From NCBI GenBank assembly GCA_963920765.1, contig OY987251.1:13953219-14017218 (forward strand): a DNA stretch of 64,000 nucleotides, in the 5' to 3' direction. Both the position numbers and the translations under genes were made by a program. How positions within the stretch are numbered: the stretch's first letter is position 1; each line of letters starts with the position of its first letter. The notes below the pieces were generated by a model. That model was not told the DNA's origin. It did no database searches and worked only from the letters and a program-made list of their open reading frames with translations. Positions 21,802 to 35,022 of this stretch are shown here, piece after piece. The DNA is from Ulota crispa (Eukaryota; Streptophyta; Bryopsida; Orthotrichales; Orthotrichaceae).

Positions 21802-24093
21802 TAAGTTTCTAGTGCAAAGGACCAAAAGTGTCCTTGCTTGATTTCAGAGGCTTGTTTGAGGCACATCTTGATTCAAACTACAATTATGAAGGCATTCAAG
21901 TAGTCCATGTAAAAGGAGTAACTGCATGGCTAGGTAAATGTTGGTCAAGTTTCTCAAGAATCTCAATTGGGTGAAAAACTAAGAAATATCATACAGGGCA
22001 TGGCGGTAAGTAGTGTTTGACACGTTGCAAGCGATCAATATTCCTAGCAAGCTTCCTTGTGTGTGCTTTTTGGTAATGGGAAATTTGTTGGTAAGGATTC
22101 AAGCATGTTCTAGAATCTAAACCCTTGTCATGGCAACCCTCACCAACTATGCCAATCATTGTTTTTTGTGCAATAGTAGTTTGAAGCCCTAAAACTTACC
22201 ATAAAAAGAAGTACAATTTTCCATTATTTTCAAGTGTGTGCATTCACATCTAATCTTGTTACTCACAAAAAGTGAGATGGATCAAGGATTTATAGGATTT
22301 TGCAAAAATCATTAGATAGCAAGTACTTGCCATCACATGTTGTTTGATCAAATGTTATAATCTCCCATCTCTCACAATCAGTTGTTCTCAAAATTTACAA
22401 ACTATTTTCTAAGTAGATGTTCCACTATTTTCAATGATCACTCTTTGCAAATGATCCAATTCACTAAGATACATGGCATCAAAATTGTAGGTCTCAAAAA
22501 CCCTGATTTTGGTGAAAATGGCCTGGGAGCTTAGGGGTTAAACTTTCACGTTTCCGATTGCCGGATAATGAGATGTACGAGTGGCTTTATTTTGCCTTGA
22601 AAAATTCTAGTTTGGTAAAAAATGTGTTTTGTAAAATTGTTCCATAAAATTTTACCGAAGTTGTCGGTGGAAATTTCTAACTGTTACAGTTGTTAAATTG
22701 GTTGAAGGGTGCTTTTTGTTACTGAGGGGCCCAATGAGTGAGGGTGAACTTGGCAAAATTCCATGCTGCCAAGTGCCAACTGCAATCAGTTCAGTTCAAC
22801 AAAGATTGCTTCTAAGGCATGTTGCTCCAAAGTCAAATGTTGTGCTTCCTGTTAATTCGTTCCAGAAGCCATGATTTTGAAGGAGAAACCACATTGTTGC
22901 AACTTCCACCTCAAAGAATATTAGGTGAAGGTAAGAACCAGTAGCAATTTGCTATTATTATTCGATTTTAGATAACCAAAAGCAAAGAGTTTGCAGGGCA
23001 GGTCCTCTATGTAAGTAGAAATAATTGACTTTTTGCCACAATGGTGTGCTACATCTGCAAAACGTCATGCCTTGTGCACATGCGCAATAGTACTTAGGCA
23101 CATTGTGCCCTAGAAAATTCTCACATTTACTAAGGATTGTTAAAAAAAAAACATGTAAAAAATGTCCTTATTCTCCGTCATTATGTTGTGTACTAAAAGA
23201 GCACCCTTTCCATTGTCTCGCTTTCATTACCACATGCACCAATGTCATAATTATTTGGGTTTGAGCCTAGCATTATTTCAAAACCTACATGAATAAGGTA
23301 GGTAGCTCAAATTACGACCCCTTACTTGTAGAGCGTCCCATAGGTAGCTTAGGAATGGATTTGAGGTAGTTCTTGCATGGACTCTCTCTTATCATAGAAA
23401 AAAGGTGTATTTTATTACAAGAGTCAATCGTACTTCTTGATTTCACCTCATCTCTTTACAAGTTGCAAGAAAACAATTTATGGGACACCTAGAATCATAA
23501 ATAGATGCATGCTACAAAAAATTTGAAAATTCATTAATAATTCACCAATGCTTCAAATAATATGAAAAGATTTATTTTACATTTGGCATCCATTTCTCTT
23601 TATTTGAAAATTATCAAAAATCTTCTTGCATCAAAAAGCCCATGAAAAGGTAGATCAACCCTTAAATTGACGCTTTTTGAGCTAAGGTAGGAGGTTCATA
23701 AGCCACACATCTAAGAACTGTTTGCCATTTTGGGGAAGCTAAAGTGCTTGACACAATTTTCAATGAATTTTAGTAGGAAGAAAAATGAAATTTCCATCTA
23801 GCTTAACTACCTAAGTTGTTTCATTTTTTTTGTATCTTTTTGAAATTAGTTATAAATTTTTGAAGTTCAAACACAATGATTGTTAAAACAAATCACCCCT
23901 TGAAATGTACGATGTTGATACATGAAAGAAAACAAAATGTACCTCTATGCCATGATCGGTTTTACAGCCCAGTCGGTTTATGAGCCTCTTACCTTACCAA
24001 CTTTAGGTCAGAAAGCCAAAACGAAGCAAGGCCTTTGGTACTCCATAATCTGGGAACGAGTATCATCCTTTCTACTAGAGTGACCAGCAATGA
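21802..24093. other. Intergenic DNA without a recognised gene
   Basis: The sequence is AT-rich, with no convincing coding region. A TTAA-family right terminus (GCTTAGGGGTTAA) ends near 22546, and a possible decayed left end (AAAGGACCAAAAGTGTCC) lies near 21815, so a degenerate copy may occupy 21.8-22.5 kb. Nothing else was identified. Confidence 0.45.
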
Positions 24094-24464
24094 GTGACGG
24101 AGACACAAATGGATGAATGTCATCACAACTCGTTCATCCGACCAAAGAGAGAAAGCCCGGGAAGTGAACCAGCACAATCAGAGTTGCTCTTCAATCCCGC
24201 TCTTTCGCTTCGCCATCATTCTTGTGTCCGCTCCTCCCAATTGCTCCCGTCGCTTCCATCGCTTCCGTTTCGAAGCGCAAAAATCTCCTCTCCGTCTCAC
24301 AATTCTCACAAAACCTTCAAATCTTTAAAGTATGTCGAATTTTCAATTCTACAACAGTCTTGAAGTCTGGAGAAACATCCGTTGGCCCGTCATTGCGGTG
24401 CTTGATCGGGTTGTGAGCCATGGTGAGCGCATTGAATGCGAGAGGCCGAACTAATCTACGTGTG
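24094..24464 (+). other. Candidate leader and first exon of RECQSIM
   Basis: A CT-rich stretch (24180-24300) resembles a plant 5' UTR. An ATG at 24420 in good context (GAGCCATGGTG) opens 15 codons, MVSALNARGRTNLRV, ending exactly at a strong donor GTG|GTAAGT (24464). Joined in phase 0 to an acceptor TTTGGAG|GAA at 25967/25968, it would extend RECQSIM by 23 residues. Alternatively this exon is non-coding leader and translation begins at 25992. Confidence 0.45.
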
Positions 24465-25442
24465 GTAAGTGTTTTCGTAGCACTCGATCAGAGCATTTTT
24501 ATATTGTAGAAGCGATTTTATTTTCATATATTTTTTGGATTGGAATTTGGCAATGTGGATAATTATAATTTAGAAGCATTGGCTGAGAAGTTGGGGTTTC
24601 TGGAAGATCTGTATCACTCTGGAATCGTATAAGTAGCCTTCCTTTTTCATCGTTATTTTATGATTTGGTGAACGATCGGATTTTCTTTTATTTTCCTCTG
24701 TTTTTTGGATTTTTTTACTGCTTCTAAATTTAGGTCATTAAAGTGACAGCGAAGTGTGTATCGGTTGTGTTGAGTAATTAAATGTTTAGGAAGAACTGAG
24801 CGTAAGAGAATGGAGATTTTTGAAATTAGTGAGGTAATGTTAATCTGAGGAGTCTTTGCCTGTACATGTTTTCCTCTTTCGAAAGGTATTTGAATTGGAT
24901 GTTGTGTGTGAGGAAACGTTTCTTGTTACAGTGCAGTTAAGATGTACGTTGTGGTGAAGAATGTCCTCGAGTCGTACTAGAAAGGAATAGCGTGATATCT
25001 AATTCAAGTTATGAAGGCAGTTATATAGAAATTTGATTAGGACGTGTTGAGTAATGAGTATAAGGAAGAGGATGCTTTTTGCATTACTATCAACATAAGT
25101 AGGAGTTTAGTTTTGGGAGATCAGTCTACAGCTGCGGAGTAGACACAATAGCTGTATCTGTTAAGATCGAACCTTTATCACTAAGTATGGATTTCTTATG
25201 AAATCATTCAACACGGGAGGTTATTGACCACTACGAGTGTCAGTAGACAATCCTATTCCTATTCAAAGATCAGTGACCAAAGGGATTTAGCCAAGTTATA
25301 CCTCATTGCTAGTTTGAAGCTAACCAAGTCTACGAATGGCAGTTCTTGTTGTAGTCTAATAGACGGGATCAAGTCCCTTACGGTTTTAATATCCCCTACC
25401 TTAATAGCAAATTAACAGGAACATGTAATGGATTATTATTAA

Positions 25443-25810
25443 CTATTTGAGTATTTGGTGTTCTCCTCTGACTTTTAAATCTGCTCTTGCATTGTTATTT
25501 CGAATTATTCCATATCCTCTCATTTTCAAAAGTATTCCAGCTAAAAGCATACAGGTGCTATAATGCGCCTCTACATGAGTATCTGGTAACCAAGTATGTA
25601 CGGGAAATACTGGTAATTTAACAGCGTAGGCAATAAAAAAACCTAAATATAAGATTATTTCTAATTCTATAGGATACGATTTATTAGATAAGCAATGTAA
25701 ATCTAATGTTAATTGATTAGAGCCATAAAATCCCATATTTAATGCTCCCATTAAAATAAAAATGGAACCACCAGCTGTACACAAAATAGATTTTGTACCA
25801 GCATGAGGCG
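25443..25810 (-). pseudogene. ndhD: Nuclear fragment of plastid ndhD (NUPT)
   Basis: The minus strand encodes about 100 residues matching the middle of plastid NDH subunit 4: [70 protein letters not shown]. The similarity fades at both ends (after GILLKM at about 25490, and upstream of TAGGS). The flanks are ordinary nuclear DNA, so this is a plastid-derived insertion. There is no stop codon inside the recognised part; changes such as VEAHYST for the usual GEAHYST suggest it is not functional. It lies on the opposite strand within the probable first intron of RECQSIM. Confidence 0.88.
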
Positions 25811-25991
25811 GAGAATGAGCTCTTTCCTGTATGTTTGTCCGCGAATCAGAAGTTTCTCATTGGCATCTCTGGTCATTTCTTCAATTGGTAGACAGGCTTG
25901 TGATTTAAGACAGCTACTGCATCACTCCCGTCTAGCATATCTCTAATATGTGTTTCTGTGTTTGGAGGAAATACTAGAAGTCTCAACCGAA

Positions 25992-28900
25992 ATGGAGGGT
26001 GCACGCCTCAAGCAGGACGAAACGGTTGCACAGCTTATGTCAATGGGATTTGAACACCATCTGGCGCTGGAGGCAATCCGCAACCCAAAGCTGCAATCCC
26101 TTGATGATGTGGTGGACTACTTGTTAGCAGGAAGTTCAAGTGTGGAATATCCTCTAAAGGAACGTGAGAAAGCAACGAGTGATTTGCAAGAGAGCAACAG
26201 CAAACGGAGAGTGAACCCTGATGATGACGCCTGTAACATGTGGAATTTCAAAGAGAAGGTGAAAGTCGGTTGCAGCGAAGATGCTGAGCCCTTGGAGACC
26301 TCCTCGAAGACAGGCAGTATGAAATTGTCCAGAGAAGCTCCCACGGAACAAACAAGGGAGAAGGACGGTATTCACAAGCAAGGGTTTTGGGTACAAGAAG
26401 CTGGTGCTTGGGGGGGCTTTGACGACGAAATTTTTGATGAGGATGAGAAATTTTCTATTCAAAAAGGTGATGCAGTGGTAGGAGACATTATCACTCGAGT
26501 CGTTGTGCCACTCGTGCCTAAGAAAAAGTTGGTCATCGGGCACCTGTCCGAAGTAAACCGTAACAACACATCGCCTGTGAGAAGCGTTTTAGGAAAGGAT
26601 AACCGCTTAGAAGGAGTGGATGATGAAAGGTTGATGAGGCAGGCGGAACCTTCAGGTAACGCTGAAATGTCCACATATGGCCACAAGGGGAAGCTCACGG
26701 ATAGATCAACAGGAAGCAGCTCTGGTGCAGCTCTGGCAATTCCTCGTAATGGACTGGTATTCGATGCTTTGCACGAATGCCCCGGTGGTTCCAATAGCTG
26801 TCAAGAATTTCGGGTTGTGCTGAGAGAATCCACGCAACCTGTTACCATTGATAATTCTGTTCCTACTTGTGGAACGAAACGAAACCTGGTGAGTGATTCT
26901 CCTACCTTGATTTCATCCGAACCTGCCCAAAAGCGGTATGCAGTGGGCTGGCCTGCCTTTCCGGAGGTTGTCATACCTGACGATTCTTCAACCGGTGGCA
27001 GAGACTCATCTATTAATATCAGCACCAATCCGGAGCAGATATCGAGCCTTGATTACGACAAAAGTGCCAAAGCTTCATCCAGCAATGCTTACAGGTTCTT
27101 TCCTCATTATTTCAAGATAGTTTGGTGGTTCTAAAAGCGTCGATTAGGTGTATATTTCGAATGTTGTATCTGGGCCACATTGTTTCTGTATTCTTCGTTA
27201 TTGTTGTTCTCTTATAATTGGTATTCATGTTGACATTTCTGGCAACTCGTGGACAAAACTAAATGCCTTGTTTTTAGTGTACTTTTTTGGAGCTTCACTT
27301 TGGAAGTCAGGAGATATATGGAACAGCTACTTTGACATGTTTCCAAAACCTTCTAGTCGATTTCTTAGTGAACTTTTATGGATTTACTAACAAAGTACGC
27401 TTTTCACTCCAAAATCTTGCTAATCGTTATATTTATAGAAGAGAGAATTATGGACTATTTTGCAGGTGTCCGGAAGCTGTGGATGCCAAAGCTGAAATCG
27501 CGGATGCTGATCCAGCAGCAGATGTGAAACCTGTCATAGAGAATAAGCATGCTCTTATTCAAGGAGGAAAACGGAACCTTGTAGTTGGCATAGAGTCTAC
27601 GACGTTCAATACTAAAGTGGAGACTGAAGATGTGAAGCCACTAGATTTGGGACCTCTCAAAAATTGTCGCAGTGAAGAAAAGGTACTGCATTATCATGTC
27701 TAGGATTCTCAATCTCTATGTTCTACAATGGCTCTTCACATTCGAGTAACATATTGTTTGTGTTGCTTATTGGTTTGTCGTATGCTCTCTTTCTTTTTCC
27801 ATTACCCCATCTGTCTCGCAATAAGTGGCTCTTATGAGGCAGTTTAAAGTCATCTCATCATAGGTAAGTCGCATAAGATAATGCTTGTGTCTTCACTGCG
27901 ACATTTAAAGTCGTCAGCATTATCTTATGCGACTTACCTGTGAGTACTTAACAAAATACGCTTCGATATTTATCACAATATTCTTGTCAACTCTGTTTTG
28001 AGGTAGCAACTGCTGATAGTGCATGCTAATCTATCAGGAAATCGTTGCTCAGAGAAAGAGGAAGAGAGGGCCTGTGCAAGTGAAACCTGATCCAGATGGT
28101 CCACGCGAGGGTCCAAAAACTTATATACTTAGCAAGTTAGGTGGCGGTGCCACTCCTAAGCTTGTAGAATGGGAGAAAGCGGCTCTCGCAGCGTTGCGAA
28201 AATATTTTGGCTACCAGGAGCTGAAAGGCTTTCAAAGAGAGGCGCTTGAAGCATGGGCAGAAAATCGCGACTCCTTCGTTCTTGCTGCTACCGGATCTGG
28301 TATTGTACTGAGATGTTTATTGATCTCTACCGAAGAGTTTTTTTGGCTTAATGTTTTCCTCATCATAACTACTGGTTTGTAGCAGAATCATCTTACGCGA
28401 GCCTTGGAAGATAACGCTTAATTATTTCAGTCTCTTTTTATTTGAAACTTATCAAGCACTTAGGTGGTGTACTATTTTTCAGCCGGTGAGACGTCACTCC
28501 ATCTCAGCACAGGCTTGTCTAATTGCTGATTTTCACTTGATCTTACAGATGTTATGTATTGTAGGCAAGTCCTTATGCTTTCAGCTCCCAGCGTTGATGA
28601 CCGGAAAAGTGGTCATAGTGGTTTCCCCACTCATCAGCCTTATGCACGATCAATGCTTACAGCTAGCGCGGCAGGGAGTGTCTGCTTGTTTTCTTGGGTC
28701 CGGCCAAGTTGACAAGACAATCGAGCTTAAAGCCATGGCAGGAATTTTTAACATCATCTACGTCTGCCCGGAAACTCTTCCGAGGTAAGGGTCCCATCTG
28801 ATCTATCAGTTTATTGGTTTACTTCATAGAGCGTATTGCGATGCTTCAAAACAAGTACTTATTTCCAGAGGAGGCGATTGGACAGGCTAGAGAACTACTT

Positions 28901-31900
28901 GCAGGGCCTCGCTCGGGGCAAGGGCATCGCTCTCTTTGCAGTGGACGAGGCACATTGCATTTCCAAGTGGGGACACGACTTTCGTCCAACCTACAGGTAC
29001 ACTATATATGTGTTGACCGTCTGAATAAATTTTTGCCAGCAATGGAAGGTTCGGTTTAACCTTCTCAGTAGAAATTGCTATTGGTGCAACACTGCTTTGA
29101 GCTATGTAAGTTCTCTGTGCTTGAATTCAAATGAACTGTCCATGCTTGTGCTGAGATTGGTCAAATGCTGATTATAACTCAGTATAATCTAATCTGAGGT
29201 TTCTGCTGATTGTAGGCAATTATCCTTGCTTAGGGATAGATTTAAAGTTGGCTCTATCCCGGGATTGAAGCACCAGATTCCAATCATGGCTCTGACTGCC
29301 ACTGCAACTCCTTGTGTGCGGGAAGATATTCTGAAATCCTTGGGAATCGCTGCCGGGAATCCAAGAATCGTGCTCACTACCTTTTTCAGGCCAAACCTTT
29401 ACTTTTCTGTAAGTGGAATAGGTCCTGTTGTATCTGAATTCAGTTTGATTTGGAGATTTCCAGTTAGAACATATTTAGTGCAATGCTCTAACCGTTTTGA
29501 AATTGAACTGCAACGATTCGTTTGCATGCATCTGGCTGGAACGTAGCCTTCCCCCATTTGTTTATATATACATAAATTTCAGTCTCCGGTTGTCCTGATT
29601 TCTAGGTACACCACAGTAGAACTACGAAGGAATCATCGTATGAAGAGGATTTTGCATTTCTTGTCAACACTTATTCTACGGATAGCAATGGATATCAGCG
29701 TACAACTTCCGGATCAGCAGGAAGTTTGCAACAAGTGAGCCATATGATAAGCTCTAAACAGGATAGCCAAAAATTGAAAGTGGGTCTTTCCCAGCTAGCT
29801 GATAGTCCACAAAGCACTCCTAGTGTCGCATGGCCGAACATCGATAGAAACAAGGCCCTTGGGAAAGAATTGGCTCATGAAGACGATTTAATCGTTTTGT
29901 CTGATGAGGATTGTGAAGAAGAGGACTCGAGTGGGGAGGGCGATGAATTTAAGGACTATGACGATGATAGTGTTGAGCTGACAGCTCAGTTCTTGGAGGA
30001 TGAAGATGAAGAAGAGAGGGTTGGTGGTGATTGTTATGGTAAGCTTCATTTTCTTCCTTTTTTGCTCCTTTCTCGTTGTTACAGTATTTGTTTGTACGAT
30101 GAAATAGTGGTTACATTTGTGATTATTTCTTCTTGAAATGCATTATAAGCCTCAATGCTTTCGATTCTTTCCGTTTTTTATGAGAGGAGCGTACCTATTC
30201 TGGATGAATAAACTGAATTGTGTGCATAATATCATGAACTACTGTAACTCTCAACTTTGGCTCGCAGCTGAAAGTGGAGAATTTAGTGGACGTGGTGCTG
30301 CAGTAGAGAAATCTGCTAGTCAACACAGTAACGGAGCAACGGATATGGGAGATGGTCCAACCATTATATACATGCCAACTAGAAAGGAAACTGAAGCCGT
30401 TGCAAAGTTTCTATGCAGCCGTGGCGTTGTAGCTGCTGCTTATCATGCTAAGGTAAAATTTACCAGGAAGAGAAATCAGTGTTTGCAAATATTTCGTAGT
30501 ACGACTTGACCCATTGCCATTAATCTGAAGCGTGTAGGTACTAATGACAACGTTCCTATTGCGTCTTTTGTAGTTGCCCAGAACTCATTTAAGACAAGTA
30601 CACGAGGGATTTCATGGAGGCGCATTGCAGGTCGTGCCATCTTGGCCTCTTTGCAACCTTGCATTGCTATTGTAGTGCTTGGATTGGTCAACAATAAAAA
30701 TAACGATTGTAGGCTCCCTCTTTGTTTAGTTTGATAAGTACTTCAGCCTGTCCTATTCTCATACTCATAACCTGAAAGGATATCTTGCAGGTCGTTGTTG
30801 CCACTATTGCGTTTGGAATGGGAATAGACAAGCCAAATGTCAGGCGTGTGATCCATTATGGTTGGCCTCAGGTCGGTAAAGAGATATCTTCCAGCTCTCC
30901 TGGCGTGAACTAAAATTCATGTTTTTATGAATAACAATTTCTCCAAGATCTGTATTCTATATTTGGCAAAGCTATAGGCGATAGTATTTTTTTCTTATTG
31001 TACATATCAAATTCAAGCAGTTGCCTTTATAGTCATTTGTCGCTGCACTAATTCTCTACTTTATAGTATGGTTACTGTCTTTGCTTGATCCAAAACAAGC
31101 CGTCCTAAAAATATAAGCATTTGAAGCAGAGTTTGGAGGCATACTACCAAGAAGCAGGTCGAGCTGGTAGAGATGGTGCTCGTTCAGATTGTGGTACGTT
31201 CTCTACGAGCGCTCTGAAATCATGAAATGTCTCTTATGTTGGGCAATTGGCTTGTCCGGCCAACGTGAACATGTTCTAATCTTTTAGTTTTTACTGTTGT
31301 GCTCTTCACTTGTATCGGATTATCAATTTTGAAATTTTGCGATTGGCAGTTCAAACTTTCTCCCCTGACTCTTACAATGGTCATAAAGTATCTGAATGTA
31401 GCAGTTAATGAATAACCACTAATTGATTTCCCACACTGCACACTCGTTTCTGATGGACGCCAATATTTCCGTTTGTGCAGAACTGTTTGTTGACATGACT
31501 GTTCTTCCTTCATTGCTGCCCAGCCGTCGAGATGCTGCACAAACAAAGCATTCACTTGAAATGCTCTCTCAGTGTTTCAGGCACTAATCTGCCATTGTCA
31601 CTGTCCATTGTCTATGTCTCATACTCTTACGTGGAGTATATCCTCTCAGCACATTGTTATTGAGACGACACACCTAATTTCCACTAGTTTTTGCTTGCAT
31701 GTAGTAATGTATCTATATGGTACGTAACGTGTTTCATTGAATTCTGTGAAAATTGCATGTATTTTTTGCTGACTCAGGGTTAACAAGCAGGTATGGCATC
31801 CATCAAGACTGCTGCAGAGTACATGTTATTCTTCAATACTTTGGTGAAGTTCTTGAGAGCGGACTGTGCAATATGTAAGTATCTCTTTCATCGTTTTAGC

Positions 31901-33663
31901 ACTTCTGATGTAGAAACCACCACTTCGTTTATTTGATTTTTTGTGTATTCTAGTTCTTCTGAGAAAGTTTGCCTTGAGCGTGAAATGTGTAACCCTCAAA
32001 CTGCTAATGATGAATTACTCTAATCGTTTGTGCTATGATCTTTCACTAGGTGTGATGTATGCCTCAATGGCCCACCTCCTACTCAAAACTTAACTGGAGA
32101 AGCTGTGTTGCTACTGTCAGCAATTTCTGCCCCTCAGGTGAGTCCCCGTTACTGGATTTGCAATATTGTTGTTCGCCAGTCATGCATTAGAACAGCAAAG
32201 TCTGTTCAGAGACCAAGTGCTAATCGGAACATCTATGCCTCGCTATTTTCGAAGATTGAGCCTGAGTTAAGCTTGGAAAGAGAATTTCTATGATCGAGCA
32301 TAAAATAATCTGATCTTGATGATGTGAAAATTGCAGAGGGATTCTGCCTCTGGAACTGGTGTACAACCTAGGAAGCGAACACCAAGAGGAAGAGGGAGAG
32401 CCGGTAGTCTATCAACAAGATCTACAGGGCCAACAATAAGAGATGTTGTAGAACAAGTGGAGAAGCAGGTGAGGGTGTACCAATATTTAACATTCTTCCA
32501 GAGGTAGAGGACATTGTTACATAGTTGCTTGTCCCCTGTTCAAATTATTTTTCGAATGTAGTCATGGTGGTGAACTTGCGCTCTGTACAGGACCTACAGA
32601 AGGATAGATTATGGTGGAGGGGTTTTATTCGCATTCTTGCTGACCGTGGATACATCCGGAATGCAGTGAGTGTATCTTCTCTTTGAACTTGTTGACATAG
32701 TTGTAATCCTCATACATTGATGGCATTACAACTTGGATGCAGCTGAATAATAATGCATGTGCAAGGGAAAGGTACTGTGCACCTTGTAATAAAACATACC
32801 CAATATGAATTTATCACAAAAGACCCCACCCCCCATTAGATTCACGAAAATCTTAACATTAAATCGAATAAGCACTAGATTCATACAGTGTTGAGTTAGT
32901 ATTGAGTTAATGGTGTTAAATTTAACAGAACATGGTGTTATACTGATGTTAGTGTGATTTTATGTCATCAACGTTAACTCCACAGTGACGTTTTAACATT
33001 TATAGTCAGTTGTGTGAACATGATTTGGGAGGGGGCTAGGGGGGCTTGTTGTTCTTTGGAGATGTTGAACTATGACCATCTGCTTCTTCTCCTGATCCTC
33101 TTGCTCAAAATTGATAGAATAGTTTAGTTCCAAGTACAATTAATGACCAGAAAACATCTCCAGTATTGATTGAATTTGGGAAGGTAATCAATTTTCACAT
33201 ACGAGAATTGAAATATTTTGTACTCAGGTCTCTTACGATTTCAAAACTTACTTCATTTCCCAACTAAATCCTTATTTTTCAGACATCGACAATCACGAAC
33301 AAGTTGGTTGTACCGATCGTCAAATTCCCTGTGCTCACCCCCAATGGGCATGAGTTTCTGCAAACGCATATGAGCACCTCGTCACAGGACTCGAGCACAC
33401 CAAGGCAGCCGCTGTTGGTGCACTTAGAAGGTGACATGGTGCAAGCTTTGAGAATGCCGAAGAACAGTAGAACAACAGAAGAAGCAAGGGATTGGGGGAG
33501 GGGTTGGGCTGACCCTGAGATTCGCCGTCAGCGTCTCAGCAAGCGTGGCAGAGGTGCTACGAGGAGTCGGAAAAGAGGGAAGTCTCGACAGAAGCAGCGT
33601 AATGGAGCTGATACCAAGACGGTTTGGGGTCGCCTTGCAAACAAGCTACGCGTCAGAAGATGA
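25992..33663 (+). CDS. RECQSIM: RecQ helicase of the plant RECQSIM type with N-terminal UBA-like domain
   Basis: This is a 3'-5' DNA helicase, probably nuclear. Seventeen exons are proposed: 25992-27094, 27466-27682, 28038-28299, 28565-28784, 28871-28996, 29216-29408, 29606-30038, 30268-30452, 30574-30630, 30791-30871, 31130-31193, 31481-31580, 31791-31874, 32050-32137, 32337-32468, 32591-32665 and 33283-33663. They sum to 3801 bases (1266 residues); Arabidopsis RECQSIM is about 860. A UBA-like domain ([18 protein letters not shown]) opens the protein, followed by a long low-complexity region. The helicase motifs are I AATGSGKS (about 523-530), II DEAH (626-629), [11 protein letters not shown] (667-674), [16 protein letters not shown] (936-950) and [12 protein letters not shown] (966-975). 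The hallmark of this subfamily, an acidic insertion between motifs III and IV, is at about 798-846. The zinc cysteines include C1022, C1040, C1043 and C1046. A winged-helix region and a basic tail with [15 protein letters not shown] end the protein. Confidence 0.93.
27862..27939. repeat. 24-bp perfect hairpin in RECQSIM intron 2
   Basis: The arms at 27862-27885 and 27916-27939 are perfect reverse complements (core AAGTCGCATAAGATAATGCT) around a 30-base loop. It may be the remnant of a short MITE. Confidence 0.85.
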
Positions 33664-34795
33664 GAGCACATTCATTATCCATTCTCTTGTTTTTCTCGTT
33701 TGTGCTTCTGTGAAGGTTATGAGGTTCAATTTAGAGGAGCTGAAGCCTTTTGTTACGACATTTCATAATTCATTCATTGATTAGTAGTAGGCTTCACACC
33801 CCCTTTTGAGACCATGTTCAGCAGATTGTTTTTGGTCAAACTGATGTCTCAACTGGTGAACTGTTTTTCTCTTCGTTTGTTGATTTGAAAATCTTGTTCC
33901 ATGAGGAGTTAGGTGAACGGCTTTCTTTTTGCTCGGCTCCTGGAGTGTAATAGGACTCTCTTTTGAAAGGGCTCTTCAAACAAATTTCCTCCAATTCACC
34001 CCTTTTTTGTAGGGGTGTCAAACACAGGTTATTACGCTATCTTTAGTAGACGTCGTTCTGTACAAAAATACGCAACTCCCCCTTTTTGCACATGGTGTTG
34101 AAATTGTTTTGCACGAAAAGATGTGATTTTTGATATTGTTTGAAACTTCTGATGGTTTTTGTTGACTCATACTTTCAATACTGTTTGCATATACGGCCAA
34201 AAATGCCCCATAATATTGTTTTGAAATTGTTATTTTGTTTGTTTGTTTTTACAACCTTATTAGGGTTAAATGCTTGATTGTAATTTCAAAGGCAGAAATA
34301 CCAAATTTGGTGTTAATTAGGGGTGATTGTTCCGGAGAACTGCAACGAAACCATATGACAAAGTGGTTCGTTCTTGCGTAATCAACGAAGTAAAATCCAT
34401 TAATTGTGGGTTTACTTGCTTTTTTAAAGTCAGCTGATTCAAAAAAAATTCCTTGAAAATTGTTAGCTCTTTTTTGTGTGAAAAATGAAGTTAAGCATAA
34501 AATAATGCAATTATATTTCATATGCAAAGCGAAGGCATGTAGTGAGTTTAAAATGTTCACACTGGTATAGAAATTAGTTGTTTGGAAATAATTGATTATA
34601 GTTAAAATCATTGTTTTACATATTTGAAATTATATTTAGTGCACATATTGTGAATTTAAAATACTAGATTTGGTGTTATTGTGTTCTAAATGTTTTAAAC
34701 TGTCATTTTGTATTTTTTTTTTCCTATTCCAAACTAATAAGGTTGAGACATGGCCTTCAACTGGAATATGGAGAGTTGGGACTTGAAACATAACC
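33664..34795. other. RECQSIM 3' flank and intergenic DNA
   Basis: The 3' UTR of RECQSIM probably fills the first few hundred bases. No further gene is recognised; the sequence turns strongly AT-rich after about 34200. Confidence 0.45.
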
Positions 34796-35022
34796 AAGGT
34801 AAGAGGTTCTAATTGCAATGGCTCTAATTGCGATTAGCTCTAGGAATATTCGACATTTTACAAGAAATATCTATGACTATCATTGATGAGTTAGGTAGGC
34901 TTAGCATATTGCTAAGCCTACCTAACTCATCAATGATAATCATAGATATTTCTTGTAAAATGTTAGATGTTCCTAGAGCTGATTGCCATTATAGCCTGAT
35001 TGCAATTAGAACCTCTTACCTT
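34796..35022. mobile_element. Foldback element, 227 bp
   Basis: The two halves are inverted copies around TTAGCATATTGCTAA (centre near 34910), with ends AAGGTAAGAGGTTCTAATTG and CAATTAGAACCTCTTACCTT. The arms differ by a few substitutions and small indels. No clean target duplication was found. Confidence 0.8.

Noticed and set aside
25950-25991. In-frame extension of RECQSIM starting with GTG
   Set aside because: Plant genes start with ATG; the first ATG in this exon is at 25992, unless the upstream exon at 24420 is spliced in.
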